Part shown: positions 47,961 through 60,279 of the stretch, piece after piece
Position numbering within the stretch: the stretch's first letter is position 1
Layout of the letters: every line of letters starts with the position of its first letter
Origin: Sapria himalayana
Lineage: Eukaryota > Streptophyta > Magnoliopsida > Malpighiales > Rafflesiaceae
NCBI GenBank assembly: GCA_029783825.1
Contig: JAREIK010001468.1
Coordinates: 4,696,261 to 4,760,260 of the forward strand
Direction of reading: 5' to 3'
Length of the DNA: 64,000 nt
The notes under the pieces: generated by a model
Told to the model about the DNA's origin: nothing
The model's input: only the letters and a program-made list of their open reading frames with translations
Database searches by the model: none
Position numbers and translations under genes: made by a program

Positions 47961-48713
47961 TTAATTTTTTAGTTTTTTAATTATATTATAAATTTTAATT
48001 TCTAAATTACAAATTATTTGATATTAATAAAAATAAAAAACTAAATAGATTTTTAAAAATAATATTCTTTTATGAAATATGGATAGGATAGAAAAAGCCA
48101 AAACCCGCACCAATTTAGCGCCGCATTGCACTTGATTTTTCTACCAAAGCTGCATTGCCCACACCTTGGTCCATTGTCGACAGCCAAGAGTGAAGCTGAA
48201 GCAAAAGCAAAACCAAGAGGAGAGAGAGAGATGAGATGAGAGAGAGAGAGAGAGAAACTTTATATAGATGATAATTTTTTTAAAAAAATTTTTGTATCTT
48301 TTTTAATTATTAAATATGTCAGAAACCCAACAACCATCGGATCTTATACACTCTACCATTGTAAGTGCATCTAATGGCCTAAATGCACTGAGTTTTTTTA
48401 ATATATTGGACCATTAGGTTAGTCGTTAGCTCGATTCCATAAGGTCTAGCTCGGGCCTCAGGTGCTTGGCTCGGCTTGGGCATTCAGCTGGGGAGGGGGG
48501 GGGGGGGGGTGTGTGTGTGGAGGCGCGTGCCATGCGTGCCTCACGTGGCACGTCCACATGACCTTGGAGCCCTAGATCATGCCACGCGGATGCCCTCTGC
48601 TAAACACATGGTGGTTTTTTTAAAATCTGCCACATGTAAAAGGTGGGGCGGTCATTTTTAAATAAAATATTATTTAAATAAATAGGCAGGTTGCACATGA
48701 TCCAACTCCAATC
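47961..48713. other. Unassigned flank with (GA)n, GC-rich patch and poly-G run
   Basis: Holds a (GA)n tract at about 48215-48258 and a GC-rich patch at 48420-48660. Within the patch is a run of 15 G preceded by GGGGA (48490-48509) and followed by (TG)n. The patch contains CACGTGGCACGTCCACATG. A 61-codon plus-strand frame across the G run has no recognisable similarity. Confidence 0.5.
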
Positions 48714-49639
48714 TAGAGATGTCATACAGGCCGGGTAGCCCTGTCCCAGTCCACGACATGACCCAACTTAGCCATGCCGAGCCCAAACAGTTCAGTCCAG
48801 AACCGTGCTTAGGCTTGTGCCGGGCTCGCTCGAGGCATGGCTCATGCCGTGCAATGCTGAGCTAACCCATCCCTCATGTTGAGCTAGGCACGGTCCGATA
48901 CCCTGGCCCTAAGGCATGGTTCATCAGCATGACCCGAACTATGCCCCAACCCTCGGCACAAGATGACCAGATCTCAAGCCGGTGTTCAGGCGAGTCCAAG
49001 TCTGAACTTCTATGTCTGAATGACCAAACCCACCCAACATATTCCAGAAGCCGAAGCTTCTAAGAATTTGTGACCATTGTGTCTGTTTGATGGTCAAACC
49101 GATCCAACGATCAAAAAAATATAAAAAAGTATATTCCAATTTGTTGAATTCGGACCCAACGGCTAGGGGCAAACATTCGATGGCTATCATGATTCTGCCC
49201 ATTAAATATATTAAAATATTCAAAAAAATAAAAATAAAACAAAAGATTTTTTATATTATATGTTTCAAATCTATATATGTATACTCCATCTTATTCTCAA
49301 ATATATATCTATTTTATCTTATCTCTATCTTGTATTATTTCTCCTCTCTACTCTCTTATTTTTTTCTCTCTCTGAGTCTTTCTTTTTGGTTTTGACTTTC
49401 GAGACTCGGGAGCGGACTATAGATTATGATGCGGACATTATAAAGCAAATGGAATTTTATGCATTATGAATATTAATTTTTAAATTTTATTCAGTTTAGT
49501 TTTTTTTTATCTTAGTTAAAAGTTTTAGTTTAATAATATAAATTAATATTTAATTTAAAATACAAAATTTACAATATAATTAATAAATTAATAAAAAAAT
49601 AAAATAAGGAATAGTAAATTTAATGATGATAATACAATT

Positions 49640-52620
49640 AATTTAAATGTAAACTTTGAAAATTTTAATATGGATAATGATAGCCCGTCGGAAAGGTCCG
49701 AGGCCATCGAAATTTTGTTTTCTTCAGTTGTCTTGACTCAAACATCTAAAAAAATAGAAGAAAATCAATAGTTTGGACTCACTTTAATATTATATAACAT
49801 AAAAATATTACGGGTGCCAATGAAGAATTGGCACAATACAAATATTGTAAAAAAATTCTAACCTATAAAAGTTTATGTGAGACTAAGCACCTTAAGAGAC
49901 ATGCTGAATAATGTATCAAAAAATAAGGTATATTAAATCCTAGGCAAACTCTTTGTTTTGTTTCTCTATTTTATTTATAGTTGTAGTTAATAATATTTTG
50001 AGAGATTAGATACATGATATTGGGACAATAATAGGGTCCCATTGCCCGGTTAATGAGCCAGAGGAATTTTTAGAGCATGACCCAGTCCACTCTAAAGATT
50101 TGACTTATATTTATTGTATGTAGATCCCTAATTATTGTATATATTTGTTGTATCCGTAATCACAAATGTACACTCTGTTCTTCTTCTATCTCTCTTGATT
50201 ATGTAATAAAATATTTTGGGTTAATAAATCTGCAAGCTCTGCATACTTCTCTGGTGGACATAACCAGTCATATTGAATGAATAGAAAACCATGTTAAAAC
50301 TGATGTTTGTTGTGGCTATGTTATGTTCTTCTTATTCCATGTGATGTTGTGTTATATTCTACATAATCTATTGATGTTACATTCAGCATTATCACTGTAA
50401 TATACATAGATAGAAAATTCTAACACAATGACCAAATTATAATATGAGAGGCCATTCACAATGCTATGGCCATTCTTAGTGGTCTAACTCTGTATGAAAA
50501 TTAAGAAAAAAAAATATAGGAAGCTATGACTATTTTCTAATACTGTGAATTTGTGTTACAAAGATATTAGACACAAGCTATGATTATTGCTCAATGCCAC
50601 GACTTTGTGTTGCAAAAAGATTGGGCAACATTCAAGAGTCATGACCACTTTCTATAGTCACAAACTCAAGCTCAAAAAATGAATGCTTTAGTAATGGCTT
50701 TCTTAAGAAAGATATGACTTCCAACTTAAGCTAATACATAATCGTTTGAGAATAAAAGTGTAAGAAAGTTAAATTTCACAGGATTCCTCCATTCTTCTTC
50801 TTCCACCATGCAACAAACAAAGACCATAGTGTAGCTATAAAATCCTTAAAAAAAATTTTGCACTCCCCAAGGACTCCACAAGAAAGAAAGGGATGCAATA
50901 CTAAATATGTATCTTTATAGTTGGGGGGCACACTTTCAAACCTCCCCTCTCTAGTGTAAATTCAATAATTTCTATTAAAATTGTGCGTGATCTAAGATTT
51001 ATATAACGTGGTTTTAATTGATGTAAAAATGGTTTTAAATTAATGGATATATTTTCATTTATGTTGTGTTTTGAATAATATTAGTGGGCAATTAAATAAT
51101 AAGTTTGTGCAAATTTTGTATAATAGATAGTAATATGAATATTGCAATTGCTCACTCATGCATATGGCAGGAAGAAAGTAATTACTTTTTTGACTAAAAT
51201 GAGTTAGACAAACCTGTGTTAAAATCTAAAATTTGAGTATGTTAATCATTATGACTATAACACTTACAAATCTAAAAGTATGAACAATTTTACATGTCAA
51301 TCTATTGTACTAAGTGAAAACTTAATGAAAGAACCTTAGGTCTTTTTGAGATCATTCATCCTCATGATAGTCCAACCATATTTGAGTATATGATGAAAAT
51401 ATTTTGGAAAAATGAAATTAAAAAAAATTAGTATCATATTCGATAATTCTTTGAATAATAGTATCACTCTTAACATGCTTATCAGAACCATTAGAGACAA
51501 GCCATCATGTGAAAATGTTTATTATAGGTGTATGTGTCATATAATTAAAATAATAGTATAAGTACAAATAAAAATTATTTTCATATTAGATAACATAATA
51601 AATTCATTAAAATACGATAGGACACCTAGTAGACAATAGAGTTTAACATTCTATATTTGTCAACGGGCCTAAAAAATAAAAAATTCTAAATAAATGGGAG
51701 ATATCATTAGAATTATATATACCTGATATTAGAGTAATGTGTTAGCTGTCAACACATGATATCCGACTATATCAATAGTAATAGTAAATTACTTATTATT
51801 GATGATTCAAACTATGATAGAAATTTATTTTTTAAGAAATTTGAAAATTTTTTATGATATAACAAACATGTGTTTCTCTATGTATACTACTATCACTTGT
51901 ATGGAACTTGAGTATGTATGTGAAAATAGTGGTATGTTTAGAAACTATCAAGGATACTATATATTTAGTATCATTACTCTTGAGATTAAAACTAAGTATT
52001 TAAAATTATTTTTTTTATCCCAACACTTTATTGCTTGACTGATTATACGGATCTTATGATTAAGGTGGATGGAGTAAAAATTATTTTACATATTTGAACC
52101 AAATAGATGGAAGAGAATATGATGGTTGGATTTATTAAAAATTGAATAACATGTTTATATATTATAACACTTGGTATGGTATTATTTATAGAAATGCTTC
52201 GAGTATGGATATAGATATTATATTCAGAGATGATGACTTTTCCATTCAATTAGCTTAGAACAAATGATAAGTTAGTCAACCAAATAAGAGTGAGCTATCT
52301 CGTTACTTAGATATTGATTACTTCTATATCCTATCATATGATATTGATAAGAGTTTTGATATTTTAAGTTGGTAGAAATCATATGAATCTAATTATCCTA
52401 TACTATCTAAGATGATAAGTGATCTACTGACCCCTCTAGTGTCTAGCATAGCTATAGAGTCTACTTTTTCTTTGATTACCAATATTATTTCAGATAGGTG
52501 ATCAAGACTCTAGCCATATATCATATAAGTAATTACTTGCTTAAAAGACTATGAAGATTTGAAGATGGGCATTCATGATGAAGTAAAAGAATTACTGATT
52601 GATGATGACTCATAAAACAT
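49640..52620 (+). pseudogene. hAT transposase (BED finger to hATC), decayed
   Basis: Plus strand. BED zinc finger at about 49810-49920: YKYCKKILTYKSL, then KHLKRHAE and C, with the C2H2-type residues still readable. Middle region at about 51330-51690: LGLFEIIHPHDSPTIFEYMMKIFWKNE, then YVSYN (RCxCHxxNL remnant). FLRNLKIFYDITNM follows at 51820. The hATC dimerisation domain lies at about 52285-52600: SELSRYLDIDYF, FDILSW.KSYESNYPILSKMISDLLTPLVSS, IESTFS, then VITCLKDYEDL. The family cuts and pastes hAT elements and makes 8-bp target duplications. Many stops, so inactive. The sequence 49800-51300 between the finger and the middle region is interrupted by a gypsy-derived CATGAC/flank block (about 50440-51300). 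Confidence 0.8.
50440..51300 (-). repeat. Gypsy-derived CATGAC array and flank inserted in the hAT gene
   Basis: 50440-50720 shows the array (AGTGGTCTAACTC, GCTATGACTATTTTCTAATACTGTG, GCTATGATTATTGCTCAATGCCACGAC). 50760-51300 is the reverse complement of the 17640-17100 / 24400-23800 block (CTTTATAGTTGGGGGGCACAC, TTTGAGTATGTTAATCATTATGAC). It separates the BED finger from the middle of the hAT transposase, so it probably inserted there. Confidence 0.5.
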
Positions 52621-53416
52621 TGAGTATTTAGAGGGCACCACTAACATTAGCTTCAAAATATATGTTGATCATAATCTACCTTTACACTACCAGACTATAA
52701 ACACAAACTAATTGTAGTTATTAAAGGATTCACATGCGAAATGTGATATATATATATATATATATTTATTATTTTTACTTCTGCTTATGTATTATATAAA
52801 TGATTTCATCTTATTTAGTAAATTTTTATTATTTATGTTTCATAGTTTTTTTTTAAGTTTATCATTCAGAATATTAGAGTGCATTGATTTTTTCATATGA
52901 AAATTTGAGTCAAATGTAATGTAAAATTTTTTTAAAATTGCTAAATCATTTCAATTAAATTTAATAATATATAGTGTATTGCAATTTTTATTATTTTGAT
53001 ATTTTATTTTTATAATAATTTATGAAAAAAATCAAAATTTTTTAATTGTGACTTTCTGTCACCCATAACTGGCATGACCCAACATGACCTAGAATCAACT
53101 CGGCATGATTATGTTAGGTTGAAGGTTGATCAAGCCTAGAGGTGTTAATTGGGCTGAATGACTCAGGCATGACATGAGGCACAACATGACTCATCCTTGC
53201 CAGGCTTTGCATGACCTAGTTTAGAGTTGTGTTTGGATATGCTTTAGGCCAACACATGACACGACTAGTTTACTATGCCATTGGGCCAAGCACATGGATC
53301 ATGCCTGGCCCAGCACAAATCATGCCAAAGGGAAGCCCGGCTTGACCCGAGGCATGATTCTAGAATGTGCTGTGCTCAGGTTGTGCCCAGGCCATCCGAC
53401 TCATTTGACTCCTCTA

Positions 53417-54240
53417 CTTAGGAGTCTAGATGATAATTAAACGATGTATTGGATAATTGATAATCTCCTTCATATTGCATTATAATAAAAAGTAGTTTTC
53501 TAGTGAAAAAATTTAGTAGAAGACTACTGACCAAATAAAGATAAAGTGTATGAAATAAAAGAAAAACTTTAGAACTCTGATAATAATAAAGATGAAAATG
53601 GGGGGTTATATTGGAGCTATAAAAAATGATGAAATAGAAAAACTTAACTATTATGAGGTCATGATATTCTTCAAAGTCATGACCTATGAGGAGTTTTATG
53701 ATGACTGCTTTAAGGAAAAGGAGGCATCAATAAAGAAAGACAAGGCTGTGAATAAAATCCTGGAAGATTATATCAAAGATAAATTGATGGTTATGTTCAG
53801 TATCGTGACTTCGACATTCCAAAATAAAAATGGCCAAGGAAAGCTAGAAGACAAATTTGTAACTATGACCAATGTCATGACTCTGGAAATATAAAATAAA
53901 TTAATCCATCAAAAGTCTAAGGACAACACTATAGCTATGCAAAATATCCTTACATTGGAGTTATAAAAAGAATATAGCAATGAAAAATTTCAAGACAATG
54001 TTGTGACTTCGATAATAGCCATGACTTTGGAGATACAAGAAGAAAAAGAAAGGAAAAGTTATGGTAGTACTCAACACCATGACTTTGAAAATCCAAAATG
54101 AAAAGGGATAATACAGTGAAGAAGAAGTAGTTATGACATTCAATAAAGTCATGGTATCAAAGAGGAAACAACCTAAAAAATAAGTGTAGTTGAAAAAAAA
54201 ATTAAAGGGAGCTACCAACAAGAAGGAGGTAAAATAGTAT
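53417..54240 (+). repeat. Gypsy post-protease region with coding-like tandem repeats
   Basis: Begins GTCTAGATGATAAT, the inverted counterpart of 20140-20310, then an open frame of 100 codons (53592-53894). From about 53640 the units repeat every 60-72 bp around GTCATGACTYTGGARATA, translating as (N)VMTLEIQ...K-rich segments: MTNVMTLEI, then IAMTLEIQEEKE. This is the variable, repeat-built spacer of the Athila/Tat-like element rather than a known domain. The frame is broken after 53894. Confidence 0.55.
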
Positions 54241-55000
54241 ACTTAAAAATTAAATGTAATAATACTTGGGTGGCAACCCAAATATTTTATTTTTAACACG
54301 TGTGATAAAATAAATACTTATATTTATCGCATAAACAAATATACAAATCTAATGATCCTTAATTATAGTCAAGGAACTAAATCCTTTATTATGCTCAAAA
54401 CTAGTTATAGTAATTTATAGTGATGATGAATTTTTTTATAGGAGAAAGTTATTCCTAAGGGATAAGCAACTATTTTAGTGTTGGAGTTTGTTTAATGTTC
54501 AACCTATCGAATATTCTTACATATTTTTGCAGTTTATTATATTGTGTAGATATGGTAATGGAGCTAATATATATTAATTTCATGACTTTGGCATTTTGGA
54601 GAGTTTTGATAAATAGTCATAAAATTAATAAAATTTTGGAGGCATTTAGTGGAGAGGATAGATCATTGAGTTTCATGTAGTTTCAGTATCAATTCTTTTC
54701 CAAAACTCTACCTATTTGGTCAAGAAAATTTTTATACATTATGATGCTACCAACTCATTAGATAATATTTTTATTATATTATACATTATCAAAGTCTACA
54801 AATACAATATTATCATAGAGTCGCAACCATACTTATCTCAAAAAATTTTAATGACTACAACATTAATGTTCTATCATAGTAACCAAGTACATCAAAAGTG
54901 CTCAAGGTCATAACCATGTCTAAGCATTGTGACTTTATCTTTGATATGACTCTGTGGTCTCAAATCAGAGACACATATTTATTTACAAATATATGATGTT
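54241..55000. other. AT-rich gypsy-derived sequence, no gene recognised
   Basis: Lies between two arrays of the same plus-oriented gypsy remnant. Short plus frames at 54495-54680 and 54716-54913 show no recognised motif. A further CATGAC unit is visible near 54900-54950. Confidence 0.35.
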
Positions 55001-56478
55001 TGAGCTACATAAAATTATAGAGCTACAATTATGTCCTCAGTGGCTTTGACCTGAGTAATTTGGACATTACTTGAGAATGGCCACTTCCAAGACCGCAACT
55101 CCTATCTTTAAAGGAATACATATCCAAGATTTGTACGCTCAAGTTAAATGTCAATCGTAGGAGTACCATGATGATATGATATACGAGAGAAGAGAAACCC
55201 TGTGGTGTGACCATCCACAATGTTGTAGCTACTTAAGAGATATAAAGGATAACGTTTTCACTGTGGCCATTTGCTAGCTTAATGGCCATACCCAACACTT
55301 GAAAGATGTTTTGAGCCTCATGCCTATTTCTCAGCACTAAGCCATATAAAACTCAATATGGGTCATTTCCAATGCCATAACTTTTACATAATATTTCATC
55401 TAAATAACAAGATGAGAACTTATCTCCATTATGTAACCACTTTCCAATGTCATGGCCCAATATGGACTACAAAAAAAATAGGCAAAGACATGAAGCTCCA
55501 ACCACTTCATAGTGTCATGTCATCTTGTTATGAAAACATTTGGCTTAAGTAGTGATTGTGTCAATGCCAAAACTTTGTTTTATAGAAATATCAAGATACA
55601 AAATAGAGGCATGACTATTTTCTAGTGTCGCGACTTCAAGAAAAAGCGACGAAGATTGAAATAATAATTTTCTTCTAAAATCTATGACTTTCAACTTTGA
55701 GTTATGCAAGGTTGCCTCAGCATAAAAGTGGAAGAAAAAAAATCATGATCTCTTATTTTTATCTTATTCTCTCTTATATAATAAGTAAAGCCACATAAAC
55801 TATCAAACCATTGAGGGGTTTCATAAGAAAGCAAGAGACACAAGATTAATACTAATTCCTAGAGTTGGGTGGTGTATATCTCAAGCATCTCTCCTCTAAG
55901 AATGTACTTGAGAATTTATACCAAACTAGCATGGATCTAGGGTTTGTGTAATTTGCGATATGTGATATAATTTTTTTTTATTTATAAATGAATGAATAAT
56001 TTGATTTATTTTTTGTATGGATATTAATGGGTGGTGATAAAATAAAACTTGAATTAGGATTTTAACTATTAATAAGTTTATACAAGATTATCATGATGGA
56101 TGGTGATAAGTAAACCATGAAGCTCACTAAATACTAATACATACCATTAGAAGGAAGTAATAGCCCTTCCGATTAAAATATATGAGATAATCATCATAAT
56201 GAATACAATATTTATGAAGCCAAAAGTATGAATGCTTTTCATGCAAATTCATTGTACATATCTTAAAGGAACTAGTTCTTAATTGGGATGTATATTATAT
56301 AGAATATTCTCCCAAACAATTTTTCACCTTTAGTCTGTTACTCACCTTGTCACCAAGGAAATTGGTGAGAAAAAATCTTCAATATATGTGTGATTTAGTT
56401 GTGACATACAAGGTAGTGACAACTTTTGTGAGCTACTTTTAATTATTTGGTTCCCACTGATAAAACTTAAGGATAGCA
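55001..56478 (-). repeat. CATGAC array and gypsy-derived flank, inverted copy
   Basis: 55000-55700 is an array (GGCATGACTATTTTCTAGTGTCGCGACTTCAAG and related units, spacing 50-70 bp). 55730-56460 is the reverse complement of the 23750-24400 / 61600-62830 block (CTAATTCCTAGAGTTGGGTGG, TTCTCACCAATTTCC-like words). The hAT copy 2 starts immediately after. Confidence 0.5.
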
Positions 56479-59090
56479 TAAAAATGTCAAATAAGTCATG
56501 TCATGCTAGTATGACCAATTTTTGTGTGGCTCGATCATGTCATAGCATCATGCTAGCATGACATGTTATTTATTTGAATAGGCCTGACATGACATGTTTG
56601 GCCCAAAATCAAGCAAATTCATGCTGAATCATGTCGGGTTCGGCCGAGTCATACAGGGTCATGCTGGGTTATGCCCAAATGAAAATATAATGAAATTTTA
56701 ATTTTATATTTATGTGCTCAATTAAGATATAATGATATTTTAATTTTATATTTATATGCACAATTAAAATATTATGAAATCTTAATTTAATATTTATACA
56801 AAATGAAAATAAAAATCACCCAAAAGAAAGAAAACAATCCATAAGCATAAAATTAATATAATAAATAACATAACATAAAGTATAACTAGAAAAATTTTAA
56901 AAACAATAAAAATATCATATCGAATGAAAAAAAATAATCCAAAATAACATTAGTTTTATAATCAATCAATATCTATAGTAGGATAGTGCATATGTAGAAG
57001 TAGATCATTATTATCATGTATCTGTCTAAAGATATCACTAGTGGTGGTCTCATAATCTTCATTCTTGATGTCCTATGAGTCATCATCTGTCAATAACTCT
57101 TATACTATATCTTGAATACTTAACTTTGAATCTTCCTAATCCTTTATGCATGCAAGTATTTCTATGATATATGGTTATAATTTTGATCTTCTATTTAAAA
57201 TATAATTGGCTATAATAATAAAAGTAGACTCTGATAATATGCTAGACACTTGATAAGTTAGTAGATCACATATTATCATAAATAGCATGGGATATCTAGA
57301 TTCATATGATTTCTAACAACTCAAAATATCTTAATTCTTATTATCATAATGTGAAAAAATAAAATAGTAATTAGAATTTAAGTTCTGAGATAGTTTGCTC
57401 CCATTCGATAGACTACCCCATCATTTTCTCATTACTAATTGAATGGAAAAGTTGTCATCTTTGAGTATGGTGTCCATGTTTGTACTTGGAGCCTCACTAT
57501 AACTACCATACCTAGTATCATAATATATAAACACACCACTTAATTTTTTATGAATAAAAACATTTGGCTCTTCTGCTTGGTTCATGCAAGTGAATATATA
57601 TCTTGATATATTTTCTATCTCATCCAACTTAACGATGGATCCATACATGCAACAAAGAAATATATAGTTGGAAAAAGGATAAGTAATTTAAATATGTGAT
57701 TTTCATCTCAATAACCATGACATAAAATACAATGTATTTTCTATAATTGCTAAACATGCTACCAACACCAATATGCACCCAAGTGCAATGCAAGTGGTGA
57801 GAGTATGCACAGATGAACATATATTCATTATATCAAAAAATCTTCAAAATTTTCATAAATGAAATTCATGTATCCTAGTATAAATCATCAATCATAAGTT
57901 CATCAACCTTATTATTAATGTAGCGGATATCATGTGTTGGTAATCAATACTTCAGTATTACATAAGGTAAGTGTAAATCTAATGTTGTCTCATGTTCATT
58001 TGGGATTTTTTTGTTTTTGAGCTTCACTAACAAATAGAGATTATTAAACATTTATTATCTACTAGGTGTCTTAAAATATTTTAGTGAATTTCTTATTTTT
58101 TTTTTAAAGTGGGACAAGTAAATTTCATTTTCACATGTACTATTTGGTCAATTATGTGATACATATACATAAAATGAAAATTATTACCAAACAATGCATC
58201 TCTAATGATTCTAATAAACATACTCATGGTTACTTTGTTATTTGAAGTAATATCAAAAGTTATACTAACTTTTTTATTATGAATATTTTATTCTCTAAAA
58301 ATTCTAATCATACTCTCATATATGGTAGGACCATCATAAAGTTGGAGAATCTCAAGAAATCATAAAAATTTTTTATTAAGTTTCTATTTTAAATCTATAT
58401 AGTGAGCAACAAGACATATGAATGATGTATAGTCAAGACTAGTCTAGATATTGGACATCACAGACAATACTATACTATACTTCATAAATTTGTTAATAAA
58501 TAATTAATTTTCTAACTTATAGTATTTTTTATGTCATTCCTACTAGTATACCTTGGAATCCTATGATATGTAGGATGGAACTAGGCATGCATAATATTGA
58601 CTATCCTGAGATCATCAAAAAATCTAATCGAAAGACTAAAGGTCATAGTTAGTTTGGTCATGCCTTACATCTTAAAAGTCATTGTGGTATATGAATAGAG
58701 TGAATGATACTAAACTTCATCTAACTTCAAAGATCCCACTACTTAATTGAGTTTTCATAGGATCTAATGAAGCATATTTTTAGGTATATTAATTGATATG
58801 TCTTTTAAGATGGCCAATGCCACATGTAATTCTTCATGTATATATATTTTTTACCATATATATACTATGCCAATTTATCTTTGATACCCATGTAATTTTA
58901 ATTTTTTATTATTTTTAAACTGTATTCATACAACTGAAGTTCACATAGTTTTATATTTTTTAGGTAAATGGGTTTTGGTCGAGGCCATTAGAGAGAACCT
59001 AGTTTTGGCCTCAGACCTTTCTATTGGGTTATCATTATTACCTAAATCAATATTAAATTCATTATCATAAAACTAATATATCATTTTAGA
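56479..59090 (-). mobile_element. hAT element (copy 2), 3' end present, 5' end lost
   Basis: The left end TAAAAATGTCAAATAAGTC is a decayed family terminus, followed by about 220 bp of CATGTCATGC-rich subterminal sequence (all CpG lost) that aligns with 53050-53130 of copy 1. AT-rich 3' flank and a minus-strand transposase follow. The 5' side merges at about 59090 into a tandem repeat without a recognisable terminus, so it is truncated there. Confidence 0.6.
57080..59050 (-). pseudogene. hAT transposase (copy 2), decayed
   Basis: Minus strand. GIGHLKRHIN (BED finger end) and LDPMKTQLSSG at about 58810-58740; FTLFIYHND near 58690; the middle region at 58300-57900; 57421-57648 open for 75 codons (SIVKLDEIENISRYIFTCMNQAEEP). 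The hATC remnant at about 57330-57190 aligns with copy 1 (SYESRYPM, SDLLT-like, ESTF). The 5' leader at 59050-58850 matches copy 3 and copy 1 (GAAAGGTCTGAGGCC). Frequent stops. Confidence 0.7.
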
Positions 59091-59470
59091 TAGTAGCAAC
59101 CTATTTTGTGTTGTTGTAATTAGAAGATATGTATTTAGTGTTGTGACCTAAATTGAAAAGTTGCAACTTGAATAGAGCCATAACATATTGTGTGTTGTTG
59201 TGACTAAAAGAATTTATGTTCAATATCATAACTCTAATTAGGAAGTTGCAACTTAATGAAGTTGCAACCAATTTTGTGTTGTTTTGACTAGAAGACTTAA
59301 TGATTCAAGTTCTGATGTTGTTTGGTACTATGACATGAATGAATGAAATGACTACCTATTTTGTGTTGTTCTGACTAAAAATCCTAAAGATTCAAGTTGT
59401 GACCTTATTCTCTAGTGTCATGACATGAATGAATGAAGTCACCACATCGATAAGATATCATGGCTTAGGT
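59091..59470. repeat. Degenerate tandem repeat with TTTTGTGTTGTTxTGACTA
   Basis: At least four units: 59101, 59185, 59271 and 59357 approximately, spaced about 85 bp, each with ATTTTGTGTTGTTNTGACTARAAGA and then a RTTGTGAC/GTTGCAAC stretch. Its style recalls the CATGAC arrays, but the unit sequence differs. No coding role is evident. Confidence 0.7.
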
Positions 59471-60279
59471 TTTAAGTTGAAATAGATTTTTTATTTTACA
59501 ATATAAGTACTTCTAAATGTAAATATAAAGTATACTAAAAGTTAAGTGAAAGATTTTCTTCTTCTCACTTTTCTTTTTTCTTCTCATGCATTGTGTGCAT
59601 CATCTCTAAATGTTTTTTATTTAACTATCCTAGTTCCTAACAATATGCCTTAAAGTTTTTATTAAAAAACTTTATTCCCATATGATAATGTTGTAAGACT
59701 AGTCTACCTTGAGACATTGGCTAACAAAGAAAGGACTAAGAAACCTAGAGATGGCATCTACATAAAGAGGGAGAAACCTACAAGAATCTTTGAGATAATT
59801 CTTCAATAATAGAAATAATAGTGGTAGTAATTGTAAACACACAAGACTAATATTCCTATATTCATTAAATTACAATACATGAATGTTTCACTCTTTCAAC
59901 AAACAATAATAGCTTCATTGTCCAAGATTGGATGATAGAAAAAATCATTTTGATTAGAGATGAAAACTATGAAGTAATAAGTCTACTAGATGAAAGAACC
60001 CTAATATTTTCATTATTGATCTTTGAAAATTAGTTGGTGTTGACAAACTTCGTGTGTGAGTTGATGTTGTGGTAGAATATGTGTGGGTTCTATAGGAACA
60101 TAAGTTTTTGTGTAGGATGGGTTTTTAAGTTAAGAAGGTGATTATAAAGTATTAAGTGAGTTAATCATAGTTGATGATGAAATTGTCACAACTTCTCAAA
60201 TGGCAAGGGCAAAATTGGATAATCAAATTAGTTTTTAGGAGTTAAGGTGGATAAAGGGATGATGTGCTCATTGAAAGTT
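59471..60279. other. AT-rich stretch upstream of a copia RT remnant
   Basis: No recognisable gene. By position it may include copia sequence between integrase and RT, but no motif could be read. Confidence 0.35.

Larger units (their letters stand above)
48714..53416 (+). mobile_element. hAT element (copy 1) with coding remnant and family-type ends
   Basis: Left end TAGAGATGTCATACAGGCC at 48714, followed by about 350 bp of GC-rich CATGCC/GGCACGG words. Right end CATTTGACTCCTCTA at 53416 (minus: TAGAGGAGTCAAATG), preceded by the same kind of region from 53050. Between them lies a BED-hATC transposase pseudogene (49640-52620). The ends match those of the short elements, which suggests this was the coding relative. 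The flanks CTCCAATC and CTTAGGAG do not match. A second family-type end (TAGAGGTGTTAATTGGGC) occurs at 53137, so the right part may be a nested short element (53137-53416). Confidence 0.65.

Noticed and set aside
54880..55700. CRISPR-like array from regularly spaced repeats
   Set aside because: The units are degenerate, spacing varies, there is no constant repeat with unique spacers, and the context is a plant retroelement.
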